From Planctomycetota bacterium (GTDB taxonomy: Bacteria > Planctomycetota > Planctomycetia > Gemmatales > Gemmataceae): a stretch of DNA of 64,000 nt. The notes under the pieces are model-generated. The model was given only the letters and a program-made list of their open reading frames with translations, had not been told where the DNA came from and made no database searches. The stretch spans positions 40,544 to 104,543 of the forward strand of contig VGZI01000004.1 of assembly GCA_016872605.1 (NCBI GenBank). Direction: 5' to 3'. Position 1 is the stretch's first letter, and each line of letters opens with the position of its first letter. Of this stretch, positions 35,662 through 44,424 are shown one piece after another. Position numbers and translations under genes: made by a program.

Positions 35662-36378
35662 TTGCACGTTTCGTTAATGATCACCTGCCTGGCGGACGGG
35701 TTCTTCCCCGATGTCGGCGTTGCCACGGTGAAGCTGCTGCGACGCCTCGGCGTGACGGTCGATTTTCCGGAGTCGCAAACGTGCTGCGGCCAACCGCATT
35801 TCAATAGCGGCTTTCACGACGACGCCCGCGACCTCGCCAAGCATACGATCGCCGCCTTCGCCAAATCGCCTCTGATCGTCACGCCGTCTGGTTCGTGTGC
35901 GGCCATGGTCAAGCTCGAGTACCCGGAGTTGTTTCACGACGATGAAACCTGGCATCCGCGAGCCATGGCACTGGCGAATCGCACGCATGAGCTATCGGAC
36001 TTTCTCGTCAACGTGATGAAGGTCGAGGAGGTCGGCGCCCGCTTCGACGGCAGCGTGACGTATCACATGGCCTGCCACCTGCGCGGCCTGGGCTTGTTTC
36101 AAGAACCGATCCGCTTGATTCAGAACGTGCGCGGTTTGCGATTCGTCCCCTTGGAACGCTACGATGAATGCTGCGGCTTCGGCGGCTCCTTCTCAGTTCG
36201 GTATCCCGCGATTTCCGGCGCGATGGTGACCGACAAGGCGGCGTTCATCGAGAAGACCGGCGTCGACGCCGTCGTCGCCACCGACGCCGGCTGCCTCATG
36301 AACATCGGCGGCTGTCTGAACCGCAAGGCCAGCAGGGTGCGCATCCTGCATCTGGCGGAATTGCTGGCGCAGACATGA
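35662..36378 (+). CDS. lutA: L-lactate utilisation Fe-S subunit LutA/LldE
   Basis: A 238-residue subunit of the LutABC complex that oxidises L-lactate to pyruvate in the cytosol or at the membrane. It has two cysteine-rich CCG motifs, TCCGQPHFNSG (near residue 38) and ECCGFGGSFSVR (near 170), typical of the heterodisulfide-reductase-like domain. The start is TTG at 35662 with AAGGGAG about 7 bp upstream. In intact lut operons lutB follows directly; here a 672-bp segment with a decayed toxin-antitoxin pair intervenes. Confidence 0.92.
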   Translation: MHVSLMITCLADGFFPDVGVATVKLLRRLGVTVDFPESQTCCGQPHFNSGFHDDARDLAKHTIAAFAKSPLIVTPSGSCAAMVKLEYPELFHDDETWHPRAMALANRTHELSDFLVNVMKVEEVGARFDGSVTYHMACHLRGLGLFQEPIRLIQNVRGLRFVPLERYDECCGFGGSFSVRYPAISGAMVTDKAAFIEKTGVDAVVATDAGCLMNIGGCLNRKASRVRILHLAELLAQT

Positions 36379-36409
36379 TCGGATATCATCAATCCTGGAG
36401 GTAGTTGCC

Positions 36410-36606
36410 ATGACCGTCGAAGAGCGATTGACGATTATCGAAAAGGAACTCGCGGAGCTCTAGCGGCAAATGCCGGGCGGCAAGCAAAATTGGATCGAGC
36501 AAATGAGCGGATCGTTCAAAGGTGATCCAGACTTCGGTGAAATCCTCCGCCTGGGTCGTGAGATTCGCGATGCCGAGGGCCCGGACGAGGGCGACGGAGA
36601 CGCCAG
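36410..36606 (+). pseudogene. Antitoxin-like gene with an in-frame stop
   Basis: Starts at ATG 36410 behind a good GGAGG site and reads MTVEERLTIIEKELAEL, then TAG at 36461, then continues in the same frame as RQMPGGKQNWIEQMSG, SFKGDPDFGEILRLGREIRD. The two parts together match the short antitoxin that precedes this PIN toxin type in other genomes. The TAG could have arisen from CAG or AAG by one base change. The frame runs on past the toxin start, so the real end is unclear. Confidence 0.75.
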
Positions 36607-36980
36607 ATGTTTATCCTTGACACGGATCACATCGGTATTGTCCAATGGGAATCCGAACCGGAATACTCTCGTCTATTGGCTCGGGTTGGCCAGCATGCTC
36701 CCGACCGTTTCTTGGTGACCGTCGTGAGCTTGCACGAGGAATTTCTTGGCTGGAACGCTTACATCTCCAGAGCCGCGACTTTGAAATGTCCCACGTTCTG
36801 CCCTCCGATGAGGCCGCCGCGCAGCGCTTCGCACAGCTCCGGCAAAAGAAAGTGCGCATCGGCACCATGGACCTGCGCACTGCAGCAATTGCTCTCTCGC
36901 GATCGACGACGCTCCTGAGCCGTAATCTAGCGGATTTCCAGCAAGTGCCGGGATTGGTAGTTGAAGATTGGACGTCGTAG
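36607..36980 (+). pseudogene. VapC-like PIN ribonuclease, frameshifted
   Basis: The N-terminal half (MFILDTDHIGIVQWESEPEY, SLHEEFLGWNAYISRA) is in one frame to about 36786. The C-terminal half (LPSDEAAAQRFAQLRQKKV, RIGTMDLRTAAIALS, TLLSRNLADFQQVPGL) is in another, ending at 36980. The PIN acidic residues (Asp5/Asp7, Glu, the TMDLR Asp, LADF Asp) are recognisable across the halves. About 10-20 residues seem missing at the break. The toxin is therefore dead unless frameshifting occurs. Confidence 0.82.
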
Positions 36981-36986
36981 GGAACT

Positions 36987-37039
36987 CGCTTGCGGCTTCG
37001 CGTTCGGATCGTCCACTCTGAGCGCGAAGCCGCGAGCGG
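36987..37039. repeat. Family F palindrome, copy 2
   Basis: Arms CGCTTGCGGCTTCGCG and CGCGAAGCCGCGAGCGG, ~20-nt loop, between the PIN pseudogene and lutB. Same family as 15900-15956. Confidence 0.75.
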
Positions 37040-37050
37040 CAAGCAGGAAC

Positions 37051-38460
37051 ATGAACTACGCACAACACGAGCATCATGAGTTTGTCGAAGCCTCGACCGA
37101 GGCCCTCGCCGACGCCACCCTGCAAACGGCGCTCGTGCGGCTCACCGATACGCTGCTGGCCGGCAACCGGCGCGGTTACGCGGCTCTCGCCGACTCAAGC
37201 GAACTGCGCGATCACGCCAAGGCCATCAAGGAACACACGCTCTCACACCTCGATCAATACCTCGAGCAACTCGAAGCCTCGGTCCATCGGCTCGGCGGCA
37301 AGGTCCACTGGGCCGCGACCGCTGAGGATGCTCGCCGGATCGTTGTCGACATCGCCAAGAAGGCGAATTGCAAACACGCCGTCAAATCGAAGTCGATGAC
37401 GTCCGAAGAGATCCACCTCAATCCCGCTCTGGAGAACGCGGGCATCGAGGTGACCGAGACGGATTTCGGCGAGTTCATCATTCAGGTCGCCGGCGAACGG
37501 CCGTCCCACCTCGTCGCTCCCGCAGTGCATCACACGCGAGAGAGCGTGGCACGCGTTCTGTCGAAGCATCTGGGCGAGGATCTGCCCGACGATCCCAAGT
37601 CGCTGGCGATGGTTGGCCGGCGCGTGCTGCGCGAGAAATTTCGCCGGGCGGACCTGGGCATCACCGGAGCCAACTTCGCGGTTGCCGAGACCGGGACGGT
37701 TGTGCTGGTGACGAACGAGGGTAATGGCCGAATCACCACGACGGCGCCGCGCGTGCATGTCGCCATCATGGGCATCGAGAAAGTGATTCCGCGTTTTCGC
37801 GACCTGCCTGTTTTTCTCAAGCTGCTGGCGCGTGCCGCGACCGGGCAAACGCTGTCGGTGTACACGACGATGATTACCGGCCCGCGAAAGACCGGCGAAC
37901 TCGATGGTCCGGACGAGTTTCACCTGGTGCTGCTCGACAATGGCCGCACGAACATCCTGGCGACGCCGTTCCGCGAGAGCTTGCAGTGCATTCGCTGCGG
38001 GGCGTGCTTGAACGCCTGCCCGGTGTATCGCCGCATCGGCGGGCATGCCTATGGCGGCGTCTATTCGGGGCCGATCGGCAGCATCCTGACGCCGCTTTAC
38101 GATAGTGTCCCCCTGAACCCGCATCTGCCGCACGCGTCTTCTTTGTGCGGCGCGTGCCAGGCGGCATGTCCAGTGAAGATCAACATCCCGCACATGCTCA
38201 TCGGCCTGCGCGAGTTGCAGCACGAGTACAAGCCGAGTCGCTGGGAAGAATGGGCGTATCACCTGTGGAGTTGGGCGTTATGCCAGCCGTGGCTGTATCG
38301 CTGGGGCATGTGGGCCGCCAGGCTTCTGATGCGTTGGCAGGCCGTGGACGGTTGGCTCTCGCACTTGCCGGGTCCCGGTAGCGAGTGGACACAAGTCCGC
38401 GACTTCCCAGCGCCGGCGGCAAAGTCGTTTCGCGACCTTTGGAAGGAGATGCAAACATGA
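37051..38460 (+). CDS. lutB: L-lactate utilisation Fe-S protein LutB/LldF
   Basis: A 469-residue electron-transfer subunit of LutABC. The N-terminal LUD domain carries SKSMTSEEIHLN and GITGANFAVAETGTVVLVTNEGNGR. Two 4Fe-4S clusters are bound by CIRCGACLNACPVYRRIGGH (near 312-331) and CGACQAACPVKINIP (near 368-382). The ATG at 37051 is chosen over a longer frame that would run through the palindrome. Its stop overlaps the lutC start (ATGA), showing tight coupling. Confidence 0.94.
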   Translation: MNYAQHEHHEFVEASTEALADATLQTALVRLTDTLLAGNRRGYAALADSSELRDHAKAIKEHTLSHLDQYLEQLEASVHRLGGKVHWAATAEDARRIVVDIAKKANCKHAVKSKSMTSEEIHLNPALENAGIEVTETDFGEFIIQVAGERPSHLVAPAVHHTRESVARVLSKHLGEDLPDDPKSLAMVGRRVLREKFRRADLGITGANFAVAETGTVVLVTNEGNGRITTTAPRVHVAIMGIEKVIPRFRDLPVFLKLLARAATGQTLSVYTTMITGPRKTGELDGPDEFHLVLLDNGRTNILATPFRESLQCIRCGACLNACPVYRRIGGHAYGGVYSGPIGSILTPLYDSVPLNPHLPHASSLCGACQAACPVKINIPHMLIGLRELQHEYKPSRWEEWAYHLWSWALCQPWLYRWGMWAARLLMRWQAVDGWLSHLPGPGSEWTQVRDFPAPAAKSFRDLWKEMQT

Positions 38461-39140
38461 CGCCGCGCGATACATTTTTGCAGCGTGTCAAGAAGGCCGT
38501 GTCCGACGGCAATCGCGCCGGCGCTGCGCCGAAGCTGCCCGAACGCTGCGGCGTCGGCTATCAAGGCGGTGGGCCCGATTTGCTCGAACGATTCCGCCAA
38601 GAACTAGCCAACGCGGGCGGCAAGGCCTATCTCGCGGCCGATCGCGATGGCGTCGTGCGGACGATCCAGAGCATCGTACAACCTCTGAATGCGAGACGGA
38701 TACTGCTGAGCCGAGGGGGATTGATTGATCGCCTGGGCCTGCCGAACCAACTCAACGAAATTGGCTTCAACGCGCGAACGCAAAACGAAATCGGGCCGGA
38801 TGCCAAGGAAGACTTCTTCGCGGCCGAGGTGGGCGTCACCAATGTGCATCGGCTTATCGCCGAGACCGGCACGGTCGTGATGGCAGCACAGCCCGACGAG
38901 CCGCGCTCCGCCAGCCTGCTCCCGCCGGTGCACATCGCCCTTGCAGAACGCTCGCAAATCCTGCCCGATCTCTTCGATCTCTTCGATCTGTTCTCTCCCG
39001 CCGCAAATCAGACGCCATCGACGCCGCCGTCGTGTCTGACGCTCATCACCGGCCCGAGCAAGACCGGCGACATCGAGCTCAAGCTCGTCACCGGCGTTCA
39101 CGGCCCGGGCGAGGTGCATGTGATTGTTGTTGGCGAATGA
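38457..39140 (+). CDS. lutC: L-lactate utilisation protein LutC/LldG
   Basis: A 227-residue LUD-domain subunit of LutABC: EVGVTNVHRLIAETGTVVM, LPPVHIALAERSQI and LITGPSKTGDIEL with GVHGPGEVHVIVV at the end. It starts within the lutB stop (ATGA overlap at 38457-38460). A short in-frame repeat LFDLFDLF (DNA near 38971-38995) appears in the loop before the ITGPSKT block. It converges on the minus-strand flavoprotein, 19 bp away. Confidence 0.92.
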   Translation: MTPRDTFLQRVKKAVSDGNRAGAAPKLPERCGVGYQGGGPDLLERFRQELANAGGKAYLAADRDGVVRTIQSIVQPLNARRILLSRGGLIDRLGLPNQLNEIGFNARTQNEIGPDAKEDFFAAEVGVTNVHRLIAETGTVVMAAQPDEPRSASLLPPVHIALAERSQILPDLFDLFDLFSPAANQTPSTPPSCLTLITGPSKTGDIELKLVTGVHGPGEVHVIVVGE

Positions 39141-39159
39141 GAAGAAAACGCATCCCCCA

Positions 39160-40674
39160 TCATCGACCCCACGACAGCCACTTGTCCATCAGCCATTTCA
39201 CGAAAGGAGTCAAGCGAGTACGGTTGTATGCGTCACCGATTTTCTTGAACGTTTCACCGTAGGTGGGGTATGGGTGGATCGTGTCGGCAAAGACAGACAA
39301 ACCAAGTCCGCCGGCAATGGCCAAGGAGATCTCGGAGATCATTTCGCCGGCATGGGCCGCGACGATGGTGGCGCCGAGAATGCGATCCGTTCCTTCCGCC
39401 ACGAGGATGCGCGCGAAGCCTTCGTCCGCGCCGTCGAGAACCGCTCGATCGATGTCGCGCAGCTGGCGGTCATAGACCTGCACCGAGATGCCGCGCTCTT
39501 TGGCTTCCTGCTCGTAAAGTCCGACGTGAGCGATTTCGGGATCGGTGTAAGTACACCACGGAATGGTCAAGGCGCTGAGGCTGGCTCGACCGAAGGGAAA
39601 CAGCGCGTTGCGCAGAACGATGCGGGCCATCGCGTCGGCGGCATGTGTGAACTGGAAGCGCGAGCACACGTCCCCGGCGGCGTAGATGCGCGCGGTGCTG
39701 GTTTTCAGGCCGTCGCTCACTTTCACGCCATGCTTGGCGTCAAAATCCACGCCCGCCGCCTCCAAGCCCAGGCTCTCGACGTTCGGCTTGCGCCCGGCCG
39801 CGACGAGGAGCTGATCGACGACGATGGGCTCATGGGGCACGCTGCCCAGGTGGATGGCCTTGCCGTCGTGTCGATTCTCGATGCGTTGCAGAGTCGCTCC
39901 CAGATGCAAGGCAACGCCATCGCGTTCGAGGGCGCCAGCAAGCAAGGCGGAGGCGTCAGCGTCTTCCCGAGGCAGCACACGGCTTTCGACATCGATCAAG
40001 TGGACACTGGAGCCGAACCGGGCAAACGCTTGGGCCAGCTCGCAGCCGATCGGCCCTGCGCCAATGACAGCAAGCCGCGCGGGCAACTCCGTCAAGGAGA
40101 ATACCGTCTCGTTCGTCAAGAAACCAGCGTCCGCCAATCCAGGAATTGGAGGGGATGCCGGCGAACCTCCCGTGGCGATAAGGGCACTCAAGAACGACAG
40201 CGTATGCTCGCCGACCTGGAGAGCGTCAGGCCCGACAAAACGCCCCGCGCCGAGAAAAACGTCGACGCCGAGGCTTTTCAAGCGTGCAGCCGAGTCGTTC
40301 GGACCAAGGTCGGCGCGGACGCGACGCACACGTTCCATGACGGCCGCGAAATCCACGCGAACGCCGTGCGGGACGATGACGCCGAAACGGGCTGCGTCGC
40401 GCACCTGCGCCGCGGCGCGACCGGCGCGCAAGAGCGCTTTCGACGGCACGCACCCGACGTTGAGGCAATCGCCGCCCAATAGGCCGCGTTCGACCAGCGC
40501 CACCTTGGCCCCCAGTCCCGCGGCCCCGACCGCCGCCACCAATCCCGCGGGCCCGCCGCCCAGGACAACTAAGTTGTACCGGCCCGCTGGCGTCGGATTC
40601 ATCCAATCCGGTGGATGAACGGATGCGGCCAGGCGTGCGTTGTGGGTGTCAGAAGGACAAAGCGGTTTGGTCAT
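39160..40674 (-). CDS. Mercuric-reductase/lipoamide-dehydrogenase-like flavoprotein
   Basis: A 504-residue pyridine nucleotide-disulfide oxidoreductase. FAD site VVLGGGPAGLVAAVGAAGLG (near 35-54), redox disulfide GGDCLNVGCVPSK, NAD(P) site VIGAGPIGCELAQAF, second FAD motif IYAAGDVC, C-terminal HPYPTYGETFK. The usual HPHPTxSE active-site His-Glu pair is altered to HPYPTYGE. It lacks the MerA heavy-metal domain and its C-terminal Cys pair, so mercury reduction is unlikely. Such proteins are often encoded with VTT membrane proteins; here the VTT gene ends 13 bp upstream. Confidence 0.87.
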   Translation of the reverse strand: MTKPLCPSDTHNARLAASVHPPDWMNPTPAGRYNLVVLGGGPAGLVAAVGAAGLGAKVALVERGLLGGDCLNVGCVPSKALLRAGRAAAQVRDAARFGVIVPHGVRVDFAAVMERVRRVRADLGPNDSAARLKSLGVDVFLGAGRFVGPDALQVGEHTLSFLSALIATGGSPASPPIPGLADAGFLTNETVFSLTELPARLAVIGAGPIGCELAQAFARFGSSVHLIDVESRVLPREDADASALLAGALERDGVALHLGATLQRIENRHDGKAIHLGSVPHEPIVVDQLLVAAGRKPNVESLGLEAAGVDFDAKHGVKVSDGLKTSTARIYAAGDVCSRFQFTHAADAMARIVLRNALFPFGRASLSALTIPWCTYTDPEIAHVGLYEQEAKERGISVQVYDRQLRDIDRAVLDGADEGFARILVAEGTDRILGATIVAAHAGEMISEISLAIAGGLGLSVFADTIHPYPTYGETFKKIGDAYNRTRLTPFVKWLMDKWLSWGR

Positions 40675-40687
40675 GTCGATCCGAAAC

Positions 40688-42754
40688 CTATTCCTGTGTC
40701 GGAATCACGATATGAGCGACCAGACTATGTCGCTCATACGACAAGAGATAAAGATGAAGCCGATCGGGATCGTTCTCGTCGCGGTGCAGCACCGGACCAT
40801 CGATGGCGAAACTGTGATGATCGATCCACCCGTCCTCGTCATCGAGCAACACGCTGAAAAACGGACTCCGATGCGGGGGGGTCTTGCTCAATTCTCCATA
40901 CGACTGCATGAACGGCGGCACGCCGATCCCCATCGGCATGTACATCCCCTTCGGGTAGTCCTTCACCGGCAACTGAGGCACCGACGCGAGGTCGATGCCG
41001 CTCACAAGAAAACGGCTGCGCCCCTCGGCCCTCGTGCTGGAGAATACGATCTCCAATTCGTGCAGCGCCTTTTCGGCCGCGGGCGATCGGACCTGTCGGA
41101 GGATGGTTCGATCGAATCGGTCGATTCTGCGGTACTCGTTTTTCCATGGATGCGCCAGGCTGTATCGGCCGGGCGGGATGAACGACGCGAAGCGAATTTT
41201 TCGGCCATCGTAGAAGTCGCCCCAGGTCACGATGTTCTCGCCGACGGTTGTGCGTCGCTTTCGCGCCTGCTCGCCGGCTGCGATGACTTTTTCGGACTTG
41301 TCGAATGTCGCCTTGACTTCGCGCTCCCGGACGACTTCGCGCAGTTTGTCGAGGCGCATCGGTGTTCCGACCGGGTCGAACCAGTGTTCCAGATAGTACC
41401 AATGTTGCCAATAGGGCAGCCCTGTATTGTACTCGAACAACTCCTTGTAGTGTCCCAGTGGGAACGTGAACCAGCCCTGATAATAGAGTGCCTTGTCGTT
41501 CCCTTCTTTCGTGAAGAGCAGCACTTCCCACAGACCGGCGTTGAGGCAGTTGCGCGCCAGTTCGGCCGAGAACAAGTTCTGCTTTTCCCAACCATCGCCG
41601 CCGGTGACTTCGATACTGGCGGATGGGAATCTCACCTGCTGGCGATTCCATTCGCGATCGGTAAGGGCAATGCGCAAATTGCCCGGATCGTCTTTGACCC
41701 ACGCGGGCGGGTTGATCGTGTACAAGCTCACATCGACGTCCTTGAAGACGACCCTGGCGACATGAGGGTGCTCCGACGTGAAGACAAAGTCGAAATGCGT
41801 CCTGTCCTTTTTGATAAGCGTCAAGCGTCGGCCGTGGTATTTTCCGTGATGCAGGCTGCGGTTCGCGGGATCCTCCGGGTATTCGGCATTAGAAAACTCG
41901 CGGACTTCGATCTCCATCACATCGGCCGTCTGGTATCGGAAGTAGGTCCTCACGGTCGCGGCCCCGACGAGCAGCAGCACCAGCCCGGCGACGACGAGGC
42001 CAACGGTCCGCACGCGTATTTCCCATTCCACGAGCTTGCGCAGCACCAACGGCACGGCGCCCAGGAGCGACAGCGATACGATTATTTTCCAGGACAGCAC
42101 TTCCGCGGGCGAATCCAGCAGCGCCAACTCCGTTCCGACGTTGACGTACAGAAACGTCCCCAGCAACATGCCGAACCAGCTAACGACCGCGAATGTCGGC
42201 GTGGCCATCGGCGTAAGGCCCATGCCGAGGTTGAGCAGGAAGAACGGCACGGCCGGCACGAGACGCAGCATGAACAGATAATACGCCCCATCCTTCTCGA
42301 CGCCTTCGTTGATGGCCTCGAGGCGGTCGCCAAAGTTGCGCTGCACCCAATCGCGCAGGACATAGCGGCTACTCAGAAACGCCAGCGTCGCGCCGATAGT
42401 CGCGGCCAGACTAACAACGCCGGTCCCCAGCCAGCGGCCAAAGAGTGCGCCGCCGATGAGCGATAAAACCGTCGCGATGGGCAACGAGAGTGCTGTGACC
42501 GCGACATAAAGCGCGAAGTAGGCTGCCACCGCCAACAACAAGTTCTCACGTGCGATCGCTTGCCAATCGTCCAGGTGGGAACGAACAAAATCCCACGTCA
42601 GCGAGCGATGAAGGCCGAATCCGTAGAAGCCGACCACGGCCAGGACTAACCCGAAGGCAAGTCCCCAGCGAGTCCAGGACCCGTTGTCCGCGGACGGCGC
42701 CGACGTTGACGCGGCAGCATCACGATTGGATTCTTCGGCTTCGCGAGCTTGCAT
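40688..42754 (-). CDS. VTT (TVP38/TMEM64) membrane protein fused to a large C-terminal domain
   Basis: A 688-residue protein. Residues ~30-265 form a VTT/DedA-like membrane domain: SLPIATVLSLIGGALFGRWLGTG, FMLRLVPAVPFFLLNLGMGL, VVSWFGMLLGTFLYVNVG. Another TM lies near 270. The last ~400 residues are predicted outside the membrane, Trp/Tyr-rich and without recognisable motifs (PYWQHWYYLEHWFDPVGTP). VTT proteins include lipid scramblases and transporters. The ATG at 42754 follows GGAGG at 6 bp. Third gene of the sigma operon, 42 bp after the anti-sigma stop. Confidence 0.82.
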   Translation of the reverse strand: MQAREAEESNRDAAASTSAPSADNGSWTRWGLAFGLVLAVVGFYGFGLHRSLTWDFVRSHLDDWQAIARENLLLAVAAYFALYVAVTALSLPIATVLSLIGGALFGRWLGTGVVSLAATIGATLAFLSSRYVLRDWVQRNFGDRLEAINEGVEKDGAYYLFMLRLVPAVPFFLLNLGMGLTPMATPTFAVVSWFGMLLGTFLYVNVGTELALLDSPAEVLSWKIIVSLSLLGAVPLVLRKLVEWEIRVRTVGLVVAGLVLLLVGAATVRTYFRYQTADVMEIEVREFSNAEYPEDPANRSLHHGKYHGRRLTLIKKDRTHFDFVFTSEHPHVARVVFKDVDVSLYTINPPAWVKDDPGNLRIALTDREWNRQQVRFPSASIEVTGGDGWEKQNLFSAELARNCLNAGLWEVLLFTKEGNDKALYYQGWFTFPLGHYKELFEYNTGLPYWQHWYYLEHWFDPVGTPMRLDKLREVVREREVKATFDKSEKVIAAGEQARKRRTTVGENIVTWGDFYDGRKIRFASFIPPGRYSLAHPWKNEYRRIDRFDRTILRQVRSPAAEKALHELEIVFSSTRAEGRSRFLVSGIDLASVPQLPVKDYPKGMYMPMGIGVPPFMQSYGELSKTPPHRSPFFSVLLDDEDGWIDHHSFAIDGPVLHRDENDPDRLHLYLLSYERHSLVAHIVIPTQE

Positions 42755-42796
42755 GAAGGACCTCCGCCTCGAACGATGGTCAGTGAACGCCATCCG

Positions 42797-43582
42797 TCAA
42801 TGGTAGCTGCCATAAGCGTCTAGCAGTGTTTCAAGCGTTTTCGGACTGCTGCGGCCGACCACAACAACTATGTTATCGCCCACGATCTTGGCCGCCGTCT
42901 TCAAGTCGCCATCGTGTCCGTGGAGATGGGCGTCTTCGCTCAAGCGTGCCTTATCGCGGGGGAACGCCGACAATGCGGCACGATCTAACACGAGAATGGA
43001 CACTGGAGTCGCGTCCACGCGGCCGACGATAAAGCCAGCTTTCAGGTCGTCGGTTATCCGAAGAATGGCAGCGCCTTGGACGGTGAATTTCACGTTGGAT
43101 CGAGGCGGACAATGGACCTTGAACGGCGCGTTTGCCTTGAAATAGCGGTCGACGGCCAGCTCGGACGTGGATGCAAAATCCAAGGGAACGTCGCCGCGCA
43201 ACCAGCGCCTGTGCATGTCGGCTGCATCTTGCGCTACGGTCGGTGGCTCGGCAAACCACGACGTCCAATGCCAGCCGACGAACAAGACGAGCAAAACGAC
43301 GGCCGCCAGGGCGGTGGTTCCGATGACCAACAAGGATAACGGTCGAAATCCCGGCTGGGGCAGCACGCCGGCTTTGGCGAGCACGCGATTCCACATGGCG
43401 TCATCGGATGCTTCTGCGGCCATGCAAGCACGGATACCATCCTCCATTTCGCCTTGGGCCGCAAACCAGGCGGCGCAGGCCGTACACCCGCTCAGGTGTT
43501 CGGTCACTCGCAAATGCAATGCCGGGTCGCCTTCGCTATCGACGTAAAGCATCCAGACACTTCGTGCTTCACTGCAGTTCAT
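42797..43582 (-). CDS. Zinc-finger anti-sigma factor
   Basis: A 261-residue anti-sigma factor encoded with its ECF sigma factor (start and stop overlap, 43579-43582). The N-terminal zinc-binding anti-sigma domain is HLRVTEHLSGCTACAAWF (His/Cys-x-x-Cys, near residues 24-41), followed by a membrane helix (LSLLVIGTTALAAVVLLVLFVG, near 82-103) and a periplasmic domain of ~150 residues. It should hold the sigma factor at the membrane and release it on an envelope signal, presumably one related to the genes it precedes. Confidence 0.88.
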   Translation of the reverse strand: MNCSEARSVWMLYVDSEGDPALHLRVTEHLSGCTACAAWFAAQGEMEDGIRACMAAEASDDAMWNRVLAKAGVLPQPGFRPLSLLVIGTTALAAVVLLVLFVGWHWTSWFAEPPTVAQDAADMHRRWLRGDVPLDFASTSELAVDRYFKANAPFKVHCPPRSNVKFTVQGAAILRITDDLKAGFIVGRVDATPVSILVLDRAALSAFPRDKARLSEDAHLHGHDGDLKTAAKIVGDNIVVVVGRSSPKTLETLLDAYGSYH

Positions 43583-44172
43583 GATGACTTCTCGCCGGGA
43601 ACGGGCCTGGGCAACATGCCGCGCTCGGCCGCGTAACCCGCTAACGTTTGTCTCAGCTTTTTTCGAGCGCGGGACAGGTAGCCCATGACGCTGCCTAGGG
43701 GGATTGCCAGGATCTGGTGAATTTCTCGGTAGCTGAATTCGCCCACGGAACGCAAGAGAAGGACCGTTCGCTCCGCCGCAGGCAAATCCTCGAGCGCTTT
43801 TGCCAGTGCGTCATCTAGCAATTCGATTACAAAGCCAGGGCGTTCGATCAACATTGCTGCCAGGTCGTCGGGCGCCCCGAGCGACTCCGATTCCACGACC
43901 GCCTCAAAAGGAAACTCAATCCCTGCCACCGGTTGCCGTTTGCGGTTTCGATTGAAAATCTCCAGCGTCGCAATGCGAAACAGCCAGGCGCGGAAATTCG
44001 TCCCCATGGCATAGCGATCGAATTGCGCAAACGCCGTCGTCACCGCGCATTGAAGCAAGTCCTCCACCTCCCGTCGGTCGCGAAGCATGCGCTGGCAATA
44101 AACCTGCAATGGCTGCTGCACCGGCTGAAGCAGCGCCATGAACTCATCAGCCTTCGACTGTTCGTGGCTCAA
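43579..44172 (-). CDS. ECF sigma factor
   Basis: A 197-residue extracytoplasmic-function sigma-70. Region 2 is QRMLRDRREVEDLLQCAVTTAF and FRAWLFRIATLEIFNRNRK; region 4 is LPAAERTVLLLRSVGEFSYREIHQIL, ending SVMGYLSRARKKLRQ. A non-conserved linker of ~40 residues (PVAGIEFPFEAVVESESLG) separates them. First gene of a four-gene minus-strand operon, divergent from citrate synthase across 252 bp, likely autoregulated. No clear promoter could be read. Confidence 0.92.
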   Translation of the reverse strand: MSHEQSKADEFMALLQPVQQPLQVYCQRMLRDRREVEDLLQCAVTTAFAQFDRYAMGTNFRAWLFRIATLEIFNRNRKRQPVAGIEFPFEAVVESESLGAPDDLAAMLIERPGFVIELLDDALAKALEDLPAAERTVLLLRSVGEFSYREIHQILAIPLGSVMGYLSRARKKLRQTLAGYAAERGMLPRPVPGEKSS

Positions 44173-44424
44173 GCGGAAACATCCCTCCGAAGGCGGACGT
44201 CCTTATCTAAATGTTGCGACTTGGGCTTGATAAGACAGACAATTAATGAGTCAGAGATGTTATGATCCTACATGGAATTCTCAAGAAGGGTGCATGAAAT
44301 CGCCGCAGCGATCCATAGCGCTGAGAGTGCTCTGCCACAGGCGGTGACAACGTCTGGTCGAAAGGGCCTTTCAACCATAATCTCACTTCGTCCGTCTGAT
44401 TGATCCCACCTGCCAAGGAGCACC

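Noticed and set aside
36979..37050. Longer start for lutB
   Set aside because: The extension runs through a palindrome; ATG 37051 matches the family start.
38971..38995. Short tandem repeat in lutC (LFDLFDLF)
   Set aside because: Only three units in a surface loop; probably a minor slippage event with no functional meaning.
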